From: an uncultured beta proteobacterium
GTDB taxonomy: Bacteria > Pseudomonadota > Gammaproteobacteria > Burkholderiales > SG8-41
DNA: 32,030 nt
NCBI GenBank assembly: GCA_902825845.1
Contig: CADECM010000076.1
Span: forward strand, 1-32,030
Direction of reading: 5' to 3'
Numbering within the stretch: position 1 is the stretch's first letter; each line of letters begins with the position of its first letter. A program made the position numbers and the translations under genes. Positions 6,226 through 14,378 of the stretch are shown here, piece by piece. The notes under the pieces are model-generated. The model did not search any database. It was not told the DNA's origin and saw nothing but the letters and a program-made list of their open reading frames with translations.

Positions 6226-7425
6226 TCAGCGTTTGGCGATCACACCCTGCTCGCGAAGGGTCGCGATGGCCGCGGGCGCCAGGCCGAGAAAATCGCGCAG
6301 CACTTCCTCGGTGTGCTCGCCCAGCGACGGCGACATCGAGCGCACGGTCGCCGGCGTTTCGGACAACTTGGCCACCGGGCCGACGATTCGGGTTTTGCCG
6401 ATTTTCGGGTGGTCGATCTCGACCAGCGAACCGCGCGCCTGCACCTGAGGGTGCTCGACCACCTGCGCCATGTTGTTCAGCGCGCCGAACGGTACCCCGC
6501 TGCCGAGCAGGGCAGCTTCCCATTCCTCAAACGTGCGCGTCATAAATATTTCCTGCAAGGTGGCGACCAGCGACTCGCGATTCCTGGTGCGCATCTGGTT
6601 GACCGCATAGCGCGGATCGTCGGTGAGTTCGGGATGGCCGATGGCGGGACAAAAGACTTTCCACAATTTCTGGCTGCCCACCGCCAGTGCGAAATCCTTG
6701 GTCTTGGTGTGAAACGTCTGATACGGCGTCAGTGCAGTGTAGGCGGTGCCCATGGGACCCGGGATCTTGCCGTCGGCAAGATAATTGCCGATGAGCGTGT
6801 TGAGCAGCGACATCTGCCCTTCCATCATTGACACGTCCACTTCCTGCCCGCGCCCGGTTTTTTCCTTGACGCGCAGCGCTGCCATGATGCCGAATGCCGC
6901 GTTCAGCCCCGCAGTGAGATCGGCGATGGATACGCCGCAGCGCACGCCGCGCCCGCCGGGTTCGCCGGTGACGCTGATCATGCCGCTTTCGGCCTGCAGA
7001 ATGAGATCCAGCGCGGCGCGTTCGCGGTAGGGGCCGGTTTGGCCGAAGCCGGAAATCGAGCAGTAGATGATGCCGGCGTTGCGTGCTTTGGCTTTGGCGT
7101 ATTCCAGGCCGAGTTTTTTCAGCGTGCCGACACGAAAGTTTTCGATCACGATGTCGCAGCGTTCGACCAGATCGAAAAAGAGATCCTTGCCGCGCGCGTG
7201 CTTGAGGTCAATCTCGATGCCCTTCTTGTTGCGGTGGAGCGCGGCGAAGTAGGCGGTTTCGCCGCCCGCCAGCGGCGTGCCCCAGGTGCGCGCGATATCG
7301 CCTGCACCGAACGCTTCCAGTTTGATGACCTGCGCGCCGTAATCTGCCAGCATGGTGGAGCAGTACGGGCCGGCGAGCGCGTGGGTGAGGTCGAGTACGG
7401 TGACGCCTTCGAGGGGTAGTTTCAT
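6226..7425 (-). CDS. CaiB/BaiF-type (class III) CoA-transferase
   Basis: 399-residue family III CoA-transferase, which moves CoA between carboxylic acids through an Asp-linked anhydride/thioester intermediate. Visible landmarks: LEGVTVLDLTHALAGPYCSTMLADYGAQVIKLE at the N-terminus gives the Rossmann part (residues 5-37), HRNKKGIEIDLKHARGKDL follows at 64-82, SGFGQTGPYRERAALD at 125-140, and the catalytic Asp169 lies in SIADLTAGL, the same residue number as in CaiB and formyl-CoA transferase. The frame is open further upstream, but the family starts at MKLPLEG (7425), which also avoids overlap with the kinase gene ending at 7461. The substrate is not deducible. It is the last gene of the minus-strand series. 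Confidence 0.88.
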   Translation of the reverse strand: MKLPLEGVTVLDLTHALAGPYCSTMLADYGAQVIKLEAFGAGDIARTWGTPLAGGETAYFAALHRNKKGIEIDLKHARGKDLFFDLVERCDIVIENFRVGTLKKLGLEYAKAKARNAGIIYCSISGFGQTGPYRERAALDLILQAESGMISVTGEPGGRGVRCGVSIADLTAGLNAAFGIMAALRVKEKTGRGQEVDVSMMEGQMSLLNTLIGNYLADGKIPGPMGTAYTALTPYQTFHTKTKDFALAVGSQKLWKVFCPAIGHPELTDDPRYAVNQMRTRNRESLVATLQEIFMTRTFEEWEAALLGSGVPFGALNNMAQVVEHPQVQARGSLVEIDHPKIGKTRIVGPVAKLSETPATVRSMSPSLGEHTEEVLRDFLGLAPAAIATLREQGVIAKR

Positions 7426-7460
7426 GGGGGTTCCGGGTTGCCCGCGCTGTGCGTTCTGCT

Positions 7461-9617
7461 TCAGGCGGATTTTTGTTGAGGCGCGGGATTGGCGCCGATC
7501 CAGCGGCCCAGCATCACCTGAAAATCCTCGGTGCTGACGGGTTTGGTCATGAAGTCGTCCATGTCCGCCGCCAGGCACTCGTCGCGATAGCCATCGAAGG
7601 AGTGCGCAGTGAGCGCCGCGATGGGCGTGCGCCTTGCGGCCGGGTTCTGCTTTTCGATGGCGCGAATCTGGCGCGTGGCTTCGAGTCCGTCCATCACCGG
7701 CATCTGGCAGTCCATGATGACCATGTCGAACGCGGATTCGCGGAACGCCGCCACCGCCAGCGCGCCGTTGGCCGCATGCACGACCTGCGGTCCGAGGCGG
7801 CGCAACAGCACCATCGCGATTTCCGCGTTGCTCTCGTCATCTTCCACCAGCAAGACGCGTTTGCCCGCAAACTGCGCCGCCAGCGGTTTGACAGCCGCCA
7901 TCCGTTGCGATTCGCCCAGACTGCGCTGCGCCGCGCGCGGCAGGTGTATGGTGAACCAGAAGCGCGAGCCTTTGCCCGGTTCGCTGTCGACACCGATTTC
8001 CCCGCCCATCAGCTTGACGATCTGGCGTGTGATTGTCAGGCCCAGTCCGGCGCCGCCGAAACGCCGCGTGGCGGAGCCGTCGACCTGGGCGAACGCTTCG
8101 AAAATCATGTTCTGCTTCTCCGGCGAAATGCCGATGCCGGTGTCGATGATTTCAAAGCGCACCTGGTCCGGCCCCTCCGGCGCCGCATGCAGTTCGACGC
8201 GCCCTTGATCGGTGAACTTGACCGCGTTCGCCATCAGATTTGACAGCATCTGGCGCAGCCGCGACGGATCGCCGAATACGGAAGGCGGCAGCATGCGCGA
8301 AACATCCCACACCAGCTCAATGTTCTTGGCGCGTGCCGACTCCAGATACAGATCGTAGACCTCCTGAATCACGCCCGGCAGTTCGAACACCACGCGCTCC
8401 ACCTGCAGTTGCCCTTCTTCGATTTTCGAAAAATCGAGCACATCGTTCACCACCCCCAGCAGCGCGCGGCCCGAGCGGTGTATGGTGTTCACGTATCCGC
8501 CGGCGGTGGCGCCGAGCGGCTCCTGTTGCAGAATCTCAGCCATGCCGATGATGCCGTTGAGCGGCGTGCGTATCTCGTGCGTCATGTTGGCGAGAAACTG
8601 TGTCTTCGCGCGATTGGCGGCCTCCGCCGACAGGCGCGCATCGACCAGCGCCTGCTCCGTCTGCTTGCGTGCCGAAATGTCGCGCACAAACAGCAGGCAC
8701 ACGCGACGGTTGTCGACCTGCATTTGGTCCACCGAAACCTCGGCCGGGAACGCGCGGCCGCCGTGGTGCCTGAACGTCACTTCCACCGCGTTCCAGTCCC
8801 GTTCCGCCTGCCCGCCTTCGAGATAGCGGCGGAATTCCCCGGCATGCGCCGACTGCGCGCTGTCCGCCAGCAACGCGGCCACCGGCGTGCCGAGCAGTGA
8901 TTCCGGCGTTCGTCCGAACACCACGTTGGCCGCCGGGTTGGCGTACTCGATCTGTCCGCCGGGCCCGGCGATGAGGATGGCGTCATGCGCGGTTTCCCAC
9001 ATCGAACGGTAAAAGATTTCGTTGCGCCGCAAGCGCGCGCGCATGTTGCTGAGGTAGCCGCCCATGAAGGTGAACCAGACCAATACCGAGCCCAGCACGA
9101 TCCACTGGAACAACTCCAGCCGGACGTTAAAGGTGGCACGATGATTGACATAGTCCAGGCTCATGACGGCGCCGTAGACAATCCAGGTGAACAGGGCGAG
9201 GGGCCACAACTGGCGTGACTTCAGGCGGAACACCGCGAACAACAGGATCATGATCACCCACGGCATGAGGGCGCCGCGTGCCGGACCGGCGTGGTAAAGG
9301 GAAAACAGCAGCGCGCCGATGCCCATCGCGATCTGCGCGGACGTGAGGCTGGGGTCGGCGAGTTTGAGGTTCAGCCCCGAGCGCATGATCAGATAAAAAA
9401 TGATGTTGGTGCACACCACCAGCACCGCGTAGGTCACCGGAACATCCGTGTCCCAGATGCCAAACGCGGCGCCCAGGCTCATGGTCGCGATGCCGAGCAG
9501 GTAGGTGCCGCAGGCGATCAGAAAGCGCCGCACGCGCAGCGCCTGTTCCGCCTCCGTATTGCCGGGCGCGGTTCTCCGTAGATCCACGGGTGCCGGAGCG
9601 GGCGTGCCGTTGCGCAT
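7461..9617 (-). CDS. Hybrid sensor histidine kinase (membrane, PAS, HisKA, HATPase, REC)
   Basis: 718 residues. About six membrane segments lie in 31-190, followed by a PAS domain (~203-320, YANPAANVVFGRTPESLLG, ending FVRDISARKQTE) that probably senses a cytoplasmic cue. The HisKA domain has the phosphorylated His347 in MTHEIRTPLNG. The ATPase domain shows the N-box LMANAVKF, the G1 box DTGIGIS and the G2 box GGAGLGLTI. The C-terminal receiver has VEDDESN, phospho-acceptor Asp636 in VIMDCQMP and Lys692 in MTKPV. The next phosphotransfer partner is not in the window. The ATG directly follows the TAA of lpd (TAAATG), so translation of the two is probably coupled, linking this kinase to central carbon metabolism (inference). 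Confidence 0.92.
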   Translation of the reverse strand: MRNGTPAPAPVDLRRTAPGNTEAEQALRVRRFLIACGTYLLGIATMSLGAAFGIWDTDVPVTYAVLVVCTNIIFYLIMRSGLNLKLADPSLTSAQIAMGIGALLFSLYHAGPARGALMPWVIMILLFAVFRLKSRQLWPLALFTWIVYGAVMSLDYVNHRATFNVRLELFQWIVLGSVLVWFTFMGGYLSNMRARLRRNEIFYRSMWETAHDAILIAGPGGQIEYANPAANVVFGRTPESLLGTPVAALLADSAQSAHAGEFRRYLEGGQAERDWNAVEVTFRHHGGRAFPAEVSVDQMQVDNRRVCLLFVRDISARKQTEQALVDARLSAEAANRAKTQFLANMTHEIRTPLNGIIGMAEILQQEPLGATAGGYVNTIHRSGRALLGVVNDVLDFSKIEEGQLQVERVVFELPGVIQEVYDLYLESARAKNIELVWDVSRMLPPSVFGDPSRLRQMLSNLMANAVKFTDQGRVELHAAPEGPDQVRFEIIDTGIGISPEKQNMIFEAFAQVDGSATRRFGGAGLGLTITRQIVKLMGGEIGVDSEPGKGSRFWFTIHLPRAAQRSLGESQRMAAVKPLAAQFAGKRVLLVEDDESNAEIAMVLLRRLGPQVVHAANGALAVAAFRESAFDMVIMDCQMPVMDGLEATRQIRAIEKQNPAARRTPIAALTAHSFDGYRDECLAADMDDFMTKPVSTEDFQVMLGRWIGANPAPQQKSA

Positions 9618-11384
9618 TTATTTGCGGGGCGTGCGCGGCATATAAAGATCGGTGATGGATCCTTCGGCGATTTCCGCCGCAAAAGCCACCGTCTCGGACA
9701 GCGTGGGATGCGGATGAATGGTGAGGCAAAGGTCGGCCGCGTCGGCGCCCATCTCCAGCGCCAGCACTGCCTCGGCGATCAACTCGCCGGCGTTGACGCC
9801 GACTATGGCGGCGCCCAGCACGCGGCGCGTGGCTTTGTCGAGCAGCAGCTTGGTCATGCCGTCGTCGCGCCCGGTGGCCAGCGCGCGTCCGCTGGCGGCC
9901 CACGGGAACACCGCCTTGTCGTATTCGATGCCCTGCGCCGCGGCCTGGGTCTCGGTGAGGCCCATCCATGCAATTTCCGGATCGGTATAGGCGACCGACG
10001 GTATGGTGCGCGCGTCGAAGAACGCCTTGTGTCCGGCGATGACTTCGGCGGCGATTTTCGCTTCGTGCGTGGCCTTGTGGGCGAGCATCGGCTCGCCGCA
10101 GATGTCGCCGATGGCATAAATATGCGGTACGTTGGTGCGCATCTGTTTGTCCACCGCAATGTAGCCGCGTTCGTTCACGGTAACGCCCGCGGCCTCCGCC
10201 TTGATCTCGCGGCCGTTGGGGCGGCGGCCCACCGCCATCAGAATGGCGTCGAAGGTGTCGGTGCTGGTGGTGCCGCCAGCATCAAATGTCACTTTAAGTC
10301 CGGCTTTTTGAGCTTCGACCTGGGCGACCTTGGTCTTCAGCAGGATTTTTTCATAGCGCTTGGCAATGCGCCTTTGCAGCAACCGCACGATATCCTGATC
10401 CGCGCCGGGAATCAGCGCATCCATCAGTTCGACGACGGTGATTTTGCTGCCCAGTGCATCGTAGACCGTCGCCATTTCCAGGCCGATGATGCCGCCGCCC
10501 ACCACCAACAGACGCTTCGGTATTTGAGCGAGTTCCAGCGCACCGGTGGAATCGATGATGCGCTTGTCGTCATAGGGAAAGCCGGGAATGCGCGCGACCG
10601 AAGAACCGGCGGCGATAATGCAGTGATCGAAGGCGATTGTCTTGGCGCCGTCGGCGGTGTCCACCTTCAGTGCATGCGGCGATACAAATTCACCCACGCC
10701 GGTGACCACCTGCACCTTGCGCTGTTTCGCCAGACCGGACAATCCCTTGGTGAGTTTGCCGACCACGCCGGCCTTCCATGCGCGCAGTTTGTCGATATCG
10801 ATGGCGGGCTTGCCAAAGGTGATGCCGGCATGTGCCGCTTCGTCGGCTTCAGAAATGACTTTGGCGATATGCAACAACGCCTTGGACGGAATGCAGCCCA
10901 CGTTCAGGCACACGCCGCCCAGCGTCGGATAACGCTCCACCAGCACCACTTTCTTGCCGAGGTCGGCGGCGCGAAACGCCGCGGTGTAGCCGCCGGGGCC
11001 GGCGCCCAGTACCAGGACTTCCGTTTGCATGTCGGCCTGGGGTTGAGCGCGAGACGCGAGGGGTGCGGTACTGGCCGGGGCCGGGGCCGGCGCGGATGGC
11101 GCTGCGGGCGCTGCAGGCGGCTGCACCGCTGCCGCCGGGGCATCGGCGCCTTCCAGCGTGAGGATCAATGAGCCTTCCGAAACCTTGTCGCCGATCTTGG
11201 CCTTGAGTTCGCGGATGATGCCGGCCACCGGCGCGGGCACATCGAGCGTGGCCTTGTCGGATTCCAGCGTGACCAGCGGATCTTCGGGTTTCACGCTGTC
11301 GCCGGGTTTTACCAGCACTTCAATGATCGGAATATTCTTAAAGTCCCCGATCGCGGGGACTTTGACTTCGATCAGATTCGGCAT
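9618..11384 (-). CDS. lpdA: Dihydrolipoyl dehydrogenase (E3) with N-terminal lipoyl domain
   Basis: 588-residue E3 flavoprotein that reoxidises dihydrolipoamide with NAD in the pyruvate dehydrogenase complex. Residues 1-80 are a lipoyl domain with the lipoylated Lys44 in ESDKATLD, followed by an Ala/Pro-rich flexible linker (~81-118). The FAD site is VLGAGPGGYTAA, the redox disulfide is Cys159/Cys164 in GGVCLNVGCIPSK, the NAD site is VVGGGIIGLEMA, and the C-terminal HPHPTLSE holds the active His and Glu of the partner subunit. The added lipoyl domain is typical of betaproteobacterial PDH E3. Normally aceE and aceF are adjacent; here the upstream gene is proA and a kinase gene follows. Its start codon lies directly against an AT-rich repeat, and a 10-bp hairpin covers codons 8-15. 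Confidence 0.95.
   Translation of the reverse strand: MPNLIEVKVPAIGDFKNIPIIEVLVKPGDSVKPEDPLVTLESDKATLDVPAPVAGIIRELKAKIGDKVSEGSLILTLEGADAPAAAVQPPAAPAAPSAPAPAPASTAPLASRAQPQADMQTEVLVLGAGPGGYTAAFRAADLGKKVVLVERYPTLGGVCLNVGCIPSKALLHIAKVISEADEAAHAGITFGKPAIDIDKLRAWKAGVVGKLTKGLSGLAKQRKVQVVTGVGEFVSPHALKVDTADGAKTIAFDHCIIAAGSSVARIPGFPYDDKRIIDSTGALELAQIPKRLLVVGGGIIGLEMATVYDALGSKITVVELMDALIPGADQDIVRLLQRRIAKRYEKILLKTKVAQVEAQKAGLKVTFDAGGTTSTDTFDAILMAVGRRPNGREIKAEAAGVTVNERGYIAVDKQMRTNVPHIYAIGDICGEPMLAHKATHEAKIAAEVIAGHKAFFDARTIPSVAYTDPEIAWMGLTETQAAAQGIEYDKAVFPWAASGRALATGRDDGMTKLLLDKATRRVLGAAIVGVNAGELIAEAVLALEMGADAADLCLTIHPHPTLSETVAFAAEIAEGSITDLYMPRTPRK
11340..11363 (-). promoter_or_regulatory. Strong hairpin in the first codons of lpd
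   Basis: AAAGTCCCCG (11340-11349) and CGGGGACTTT (11354-11363) are perfectly complementary over 10 bp with a 4-base loop. It begins about 20 nt inside the lpd reading frame. No T-run follows in the direction of transcription, so it is more likely to influence translation or mRNA stability than to terminate. It may also be just a codon coincidence. Confidence 0.4.
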
Positions 11385-11385
11385 T

Positions 11386-11413
11386 AAAAATCCAATAAAA
11401 ACAGATAGTTATG
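11386..11413 (+). repeat. AT-rich dispersed repeat, copy c, filling the proA-lpd spacer
   Basis: The plus strand reads TCCAATAAAAACAGATAGTT at 11391-11410, identical over the core to the copy in murF (30561-30586) apart from G for C before the final TTA. It occupies nearly all of the 31 bp between the proA stop and the lpd start. On the lpd mRNA it supplies GGA six bases before the AUG, the only Shine-Dalgarno-like sequence there. Confidence 0.75.
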
Positions 11414-11415
11414 TT

Positions 11416-12672
11416 CTACTTCCGAATATGCCCATCGCCAAATACCACATATTTGAGCGACGTCAGTCCCTCCAGCCCGACCGGCCCGCGCGCATGCAGC
11501 TTGTCGGTGGAAATGCCGATCTCGGCGCCGAGACCGTATTCGTAACCGTCGGCAAAGCGCGTCGAGGCGTTCACCATCACCGAACTGGAATCGACTTCCG
11601 CGATGAAGCGCCGCGCGCGCGTGAGGTCTTCGGTGACGATGGCATCGGTATGCTGCGAGCCATAGGTGGCGATGTGGTCGATAGCCTGCTCAAGGCCGTC
11701 GACCACGCGTACCGCAAGAATCGCGGCGAGGTATTCGGTGTACCAGTCTTCTTCCCTCGCCACGTGCATTGCGGGAACGATGGCGCGCGCGGTTTCGTCG
11801 CCGCGCAGTTCGATGCCTTTGTCGAGGTAGATCTTGGCAAGCGGCGGCAGAATCCGTGGTGCGATGCCGCGCGCCACCAGCAGCGTTTCCATGGCATTAC
11901 ATACGCCCAGACGCTGCGTCTTGGCGTTGTCGGCCACGCGCAACGCCTTGTCGATATCGGCCTTGTCGTCAATGTAGACGTGGCACACGCCATCCAGATG
12001 CTGAATCATCGGGATGCGCGATTCGCGCCGCAGGCGCTCGATCAGCCCCTTGCCGCCGCGCGGCACGATAACATCGACGAACTCGCGCATGGTGATGAGC
12101 TCGCCCACCGCGGCGCGGTCGCTGGTTTCAATCACCTGCACTGCGTGTTCCGGCAAGCCGGCGGCGATCAGGCCTTCGCGCACGCAGGCGGCAATCGCCT
12201 GATTGGAATGCAGCGCCTCCGAGCCGCCGCGCAGGATCGAGGCATTGCCCGATTTCAGGCACAGGCCGGCGGCATCCGCGGTCACATTGGGACGCGATTC
12301 ATAGATGATGCCCACCACGCCCAGCGGCACGCGCATCTGCCCGACCTGAATGCCGGACGGGCGGTATTTGAGGCCGCTGATTTCACCGATGGGGTCGGGC
12401 AGGCCGGCAATTTGCTGCAAGCCATCCGCCATGGCGGCGATGGTTTTCGGCGTCAGCGTCAGGCGGTCGATCGCCGCATCACCGAGATCTTTTTGCCGCG
12501 CTGCTGCCACATCGCGCGCATTGGCTTCCTGCAGCCTGTCACATGCGCGCCCGATGGCCTGCGCCATCACCATCAGCGCCTGGTTCTTGGTCGCGGTATC
12601 GGCCCGGGCCATGTGCCGCGCGGCTGCGCGCGCCTGGCGACCAACGCCATGCATGTAGGTTTGAACGTCCAT
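11416..12672 (-). CDS. proA: Glutamate-5-semialdehyde dehydrogenase (gamma-glutamyl phosphate reductase)
   Basis: 418 residues, the normal size of ProA, which reduces gamma-glutamyl phosphate to glutamate semialdehyde with NADPH in proline synthesis. Diagnostic segments: PLGVVGIIYESRPNVTADAA (116-135), SGNASILRGGSEALHSN (141-157), VIVPRGGKGL, and the catalytic Cys258 in LGVCNAMETLLV. The C-terminal part has FADGYEYGLGAEIGISTDKLHARGP, also typical. The ATG at 12672 fits the family N-terminus; Met7 is a possible later start. proB is not next to it. The gene lies 81 bp downstream of holA and 31 bp upstream of lpd, all on the minus strand. Confidence 0.95.
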   Translation of the reverse strand: MDVQTYMHGVGRQARAAARHMARADTATKNQALMVMAQAIGRACDRLQEANARDVAAARQKDLGDAAIDRLTLTPKTIAAMADGLQQIAGLPDPIGEISGLKYRPSGIQVGQMRVPLGVVGIIYESRPNVTADAAGLCLKSGNASILRGGSEALHSNQAIAACVREGLIAAGLPEHAVQVIETSDRAAVGELITMREFVDVIVPRGGKGLIERLRRESRIPMIQHLDGVCHVYIDDKADIDKALRVADNAKTQRLGVCNAMETLLVARGIAPRILPPLAKIYLDKGIELRGDETARAIVPAMHVAREEDWYTEYLAAILAVRVVDGLEQAIDHIATYGSQHTDAIVTEDLTRARRFIAEVDSSSVMVNASTRFADGYEYGLGAEIGISTDKLHARGPVGLEGLTSLKYVVFGDGHIRK

Positions 12673-12753
12673 GCATAGATTCTACCCCGATTAGCCGGAA
12701 CCAAGCTTGTGCCCGGGGCGCCGCCGATAGCGCCGCGCGAGTGCGTGTCTGCT

Positions 12754-13809
12754 TCAGCCGGCGATGGCGGGAAGCTTTTGTCCCGGCCGCGCGGCGGCAG
12801 GCGGCTTGCGCATGAAGCGCAGGGCGAGTTGCAGCAATTCGTCCCACACGTCGCCCCTGGCCACGCCCTTGACCATGCGGTCGATGGTGGCGGCATGGCG
12901 CAGCGCCGGTGCGACCTGCGCGCGGTCAAAGCGCCGCAGATTCTGTTGCAGACTGCTTTGGTGCGCGGTACCCCACACGCGCGCTTCGCGCCACAGTGTG
13001 TTGAGCGGACGGCCTGCGGCAGTGCCGTCGAGCAGTTTGCCGATGGCACGAATTTCCTCGGTGAGCGACCACAGCGCCATCAGCGGCGCCGCCCCTTCGC
13101 CGCGCAGGCCGTCGAGCATGCGCGCAAGGCGCGCGGCATCGCCGTCGATCATTGCCGCGCCCAGATTGAAAACGTCGTAACGCGCCACGTCGAGCACGGC
13201 CTCGCGCACCTGTTCGAATCCGAGCGGCCCCGCGGGAAACAGCAGGGCCAGTTTCTGCACTTCCTGGTAGGCGGCCATCAGATTGCCTTCCACGCGATCG
13301 GCGATAAACGCGAGCGCCTCGCTGTCGGCGTCCTGTCCCTGCGCCTTGAGTCGGCCCGCCAGCCATTGCGGCAGGGCCGTGCGCGGCACCGCCTTGGCTT
13401 CCACGGTGACGCCGGCGCTGTCCAGCGCTTCGAACCAGGCGCCCTTTTGCGTGCGCCAGTCGATCTCGGGCAGGTACACCAGCGTTACGGTGTCGGCGGG
13501 CAGCGCGTCGCAAAACGCGCGAATCGCGGCCGCGCCTTCGGTGCCCGGCTTGCCGTTGGGAATGCGCAGTTCGAGCAGCTTGAGTGTTGCGAAAAGCGAT
13601 TGCGCATTCGCGGCCATCGCCAGTTGCGCCCACTTGAAACCCGACTCGGCGGTGAGAATGTCACGCTCGACATAACCGTCTGCACGCGCCTTGGCGCGAA
13701 TGCGGTCAGTGGCTTCCAGCGCCAGCAGCGGTTCGTCGCCGAACACGGTATAGAGCGGCTTGAGGCCGCGTGTCAGATGCGCCGCGAGTTGTTCGGAGGA
13801 CACCCGCAC
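12754..13809 (-). CDS. holA: DNA polymerase III subunit delta
   Basis: 351 residues, close to the usual ~343. HolA opens the beta clamp within the clamp-loader complex. Recognisable parts: the start SSEQLAAHLTRGLKPLYTVFGDEPLLALEATDRIR, the aligned LVYLPEIDWRTQKGAWFEAL, EGNLMAAYQEVQKLALLFP in the central region and RRFDRAQVAPALRHAATIDRMVKG in the C-terminal collar. I chose the GTG at 13809, 7 bp after the lptE stop. The frame stays open upstream, but that part is the lptE gene in another frame. lptE-holA downstream of leuS is a conserved proteobacterial order. Confidence 0.9.
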   Translation of the reverse strand: MRVSSEQLAAHLTRGLKPLYTVFGDEPLLALEATDRIRAKARADGYVERDILTAESGFKWAQLAMAANAQSLFATLKLLELRIPNGKPGTEGAAAIRAFCDALPADTVTLVYLPEIDWRTQKGAWFEALDSAGVTVEAKAVPRTALPQWLAGRLKAQGQDADSEALAFIADRVEGNLMAAYQEVQKLALLFPAGPLGFEQVREAVLDVARYDVFNLGAAMIDGDAARLARMLDGLRGEGAAPLMALWSLTEEIRAIGKLLDGTAAGRPLNTLWREARVWGTAHQSSLQQNLRRFDRAQVAPALRHAATIDRMVKGVARGDVWDELLQLALRFMRKPPAAARPGQKLPAIAG

Positions 13810-13816
13810 AAGCGGC

Positions 13817-14374
13817 CTACGTGCCGGCGCGCGCCGCCTGCAACTGGCGCAGCAGCTGGTTGACGGCGTCGGTTTGCATATCGCGGTACAGCAGCGCCTC
13901 TTCGGATTCCTTGGACAGGGTATCCGCATCGTTGTAGGACAGATCGCGCTGCAGGGTGATCTGCGTGGTCGGACGCAGTTCCTTGTTCTCTTTGTCCACC
14001 AGACGGTAGGCAATGCGGTAGCGCAACTGGTACTCGCGCACACGGCCGCCGCCGGACAGCGACAGAATGACTCTTTCGCGCAGCTCGTTTACCAGTTGCA
14101 GGCTCGCCTGCGCTTCTTTCGCATCCTCCACGATGCGCGTCTTGGTGCCCGCGCGTATCGCGCGCCGGAACTCGATGGAGAAGGCCGACGATTTCGGCGC
14201 GTTCACATACAGGGTGTCGTAGGGCAGATTGGCGGTGCCGCGCAGATGAAAGCCGCAGCCGGCCAGCAGTGTGAGCGCCGCCACAGCCATGATGAGATGG
14301 CGCCACAGCGCACGCCAGAGGTCCGGGCGCGGCCACGAGCGGCAGAAAGTATGTAAGTATTTGTTTTTAAACAA
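13817..14374 (-). CDS. lptE: LPS-assembly lipoprotein LptE
   Basis: Up to 185 residues. LptE is the outer-membrane lipoprotein that plugs and chaperones the LptD translocon inserting lipopolysaccharide. The lipobox is LLAGCGFHLRG (Cys40 from the longest start); then RGTANLPYDTLYVNAP and the typical SVNELRERVILSLSGGG-type region seen here as LVNELRERVILSLSGGG (positions ~98-114), YQLRYRIAYRLVD and the C-terminal YRDMQTDAVNQLLRQL. Two starts are possible: a TTG at 14374 that lies inside an AT-rich repeat and gives the n-region FKNKYLHTFCRSW, or an ATG at 14290 directly before the hydrophobic core but without positive charges. I favour the longer form because a basic n-region is expected. The gene follows leuS by 3 bp. 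Confidence 0.88.
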   Translation of the reverse strand: MFKNKYLHTFCRSWPRPDLWRALWRHLIMAVAALTLLAGCGFHLRGTANLPYDTLYVNAPKSSAFSIEFRRAIRAGTKTRIVEDAKEAQASLQLVNELRERVILSLSGGGRVREYQLRYRIAYRLVDKENKELRPTTQITLQRDLSYNDADTLSKESEEALLYRDMQTDAVNQLLRQLQAARAGT

Positions 14375-14378
14375 TTTT
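14349..14378 (-). repeat. AT-rich dispersed repeat, copy d, at the leuS/lptE junction
   Basis: The minus strand reads AATTGTTTAAAAACAAATAC then TTACATAC, matching copy a over 23 bp. It begins at the leuS stop codon and runs into the predicted start of lptE, where it would encode FKNKYLH. This is the same reading phase as the copy in murF, which encodes NKNRYLQ. Confidence 0.75.

Noticed and set aside
13810..14043. Upstream part of the open frame of holA
   Set aside because: The residues are Cys/Arg-rich shadow sequence of lptE; the HolA family starts at the GTG at 13809.
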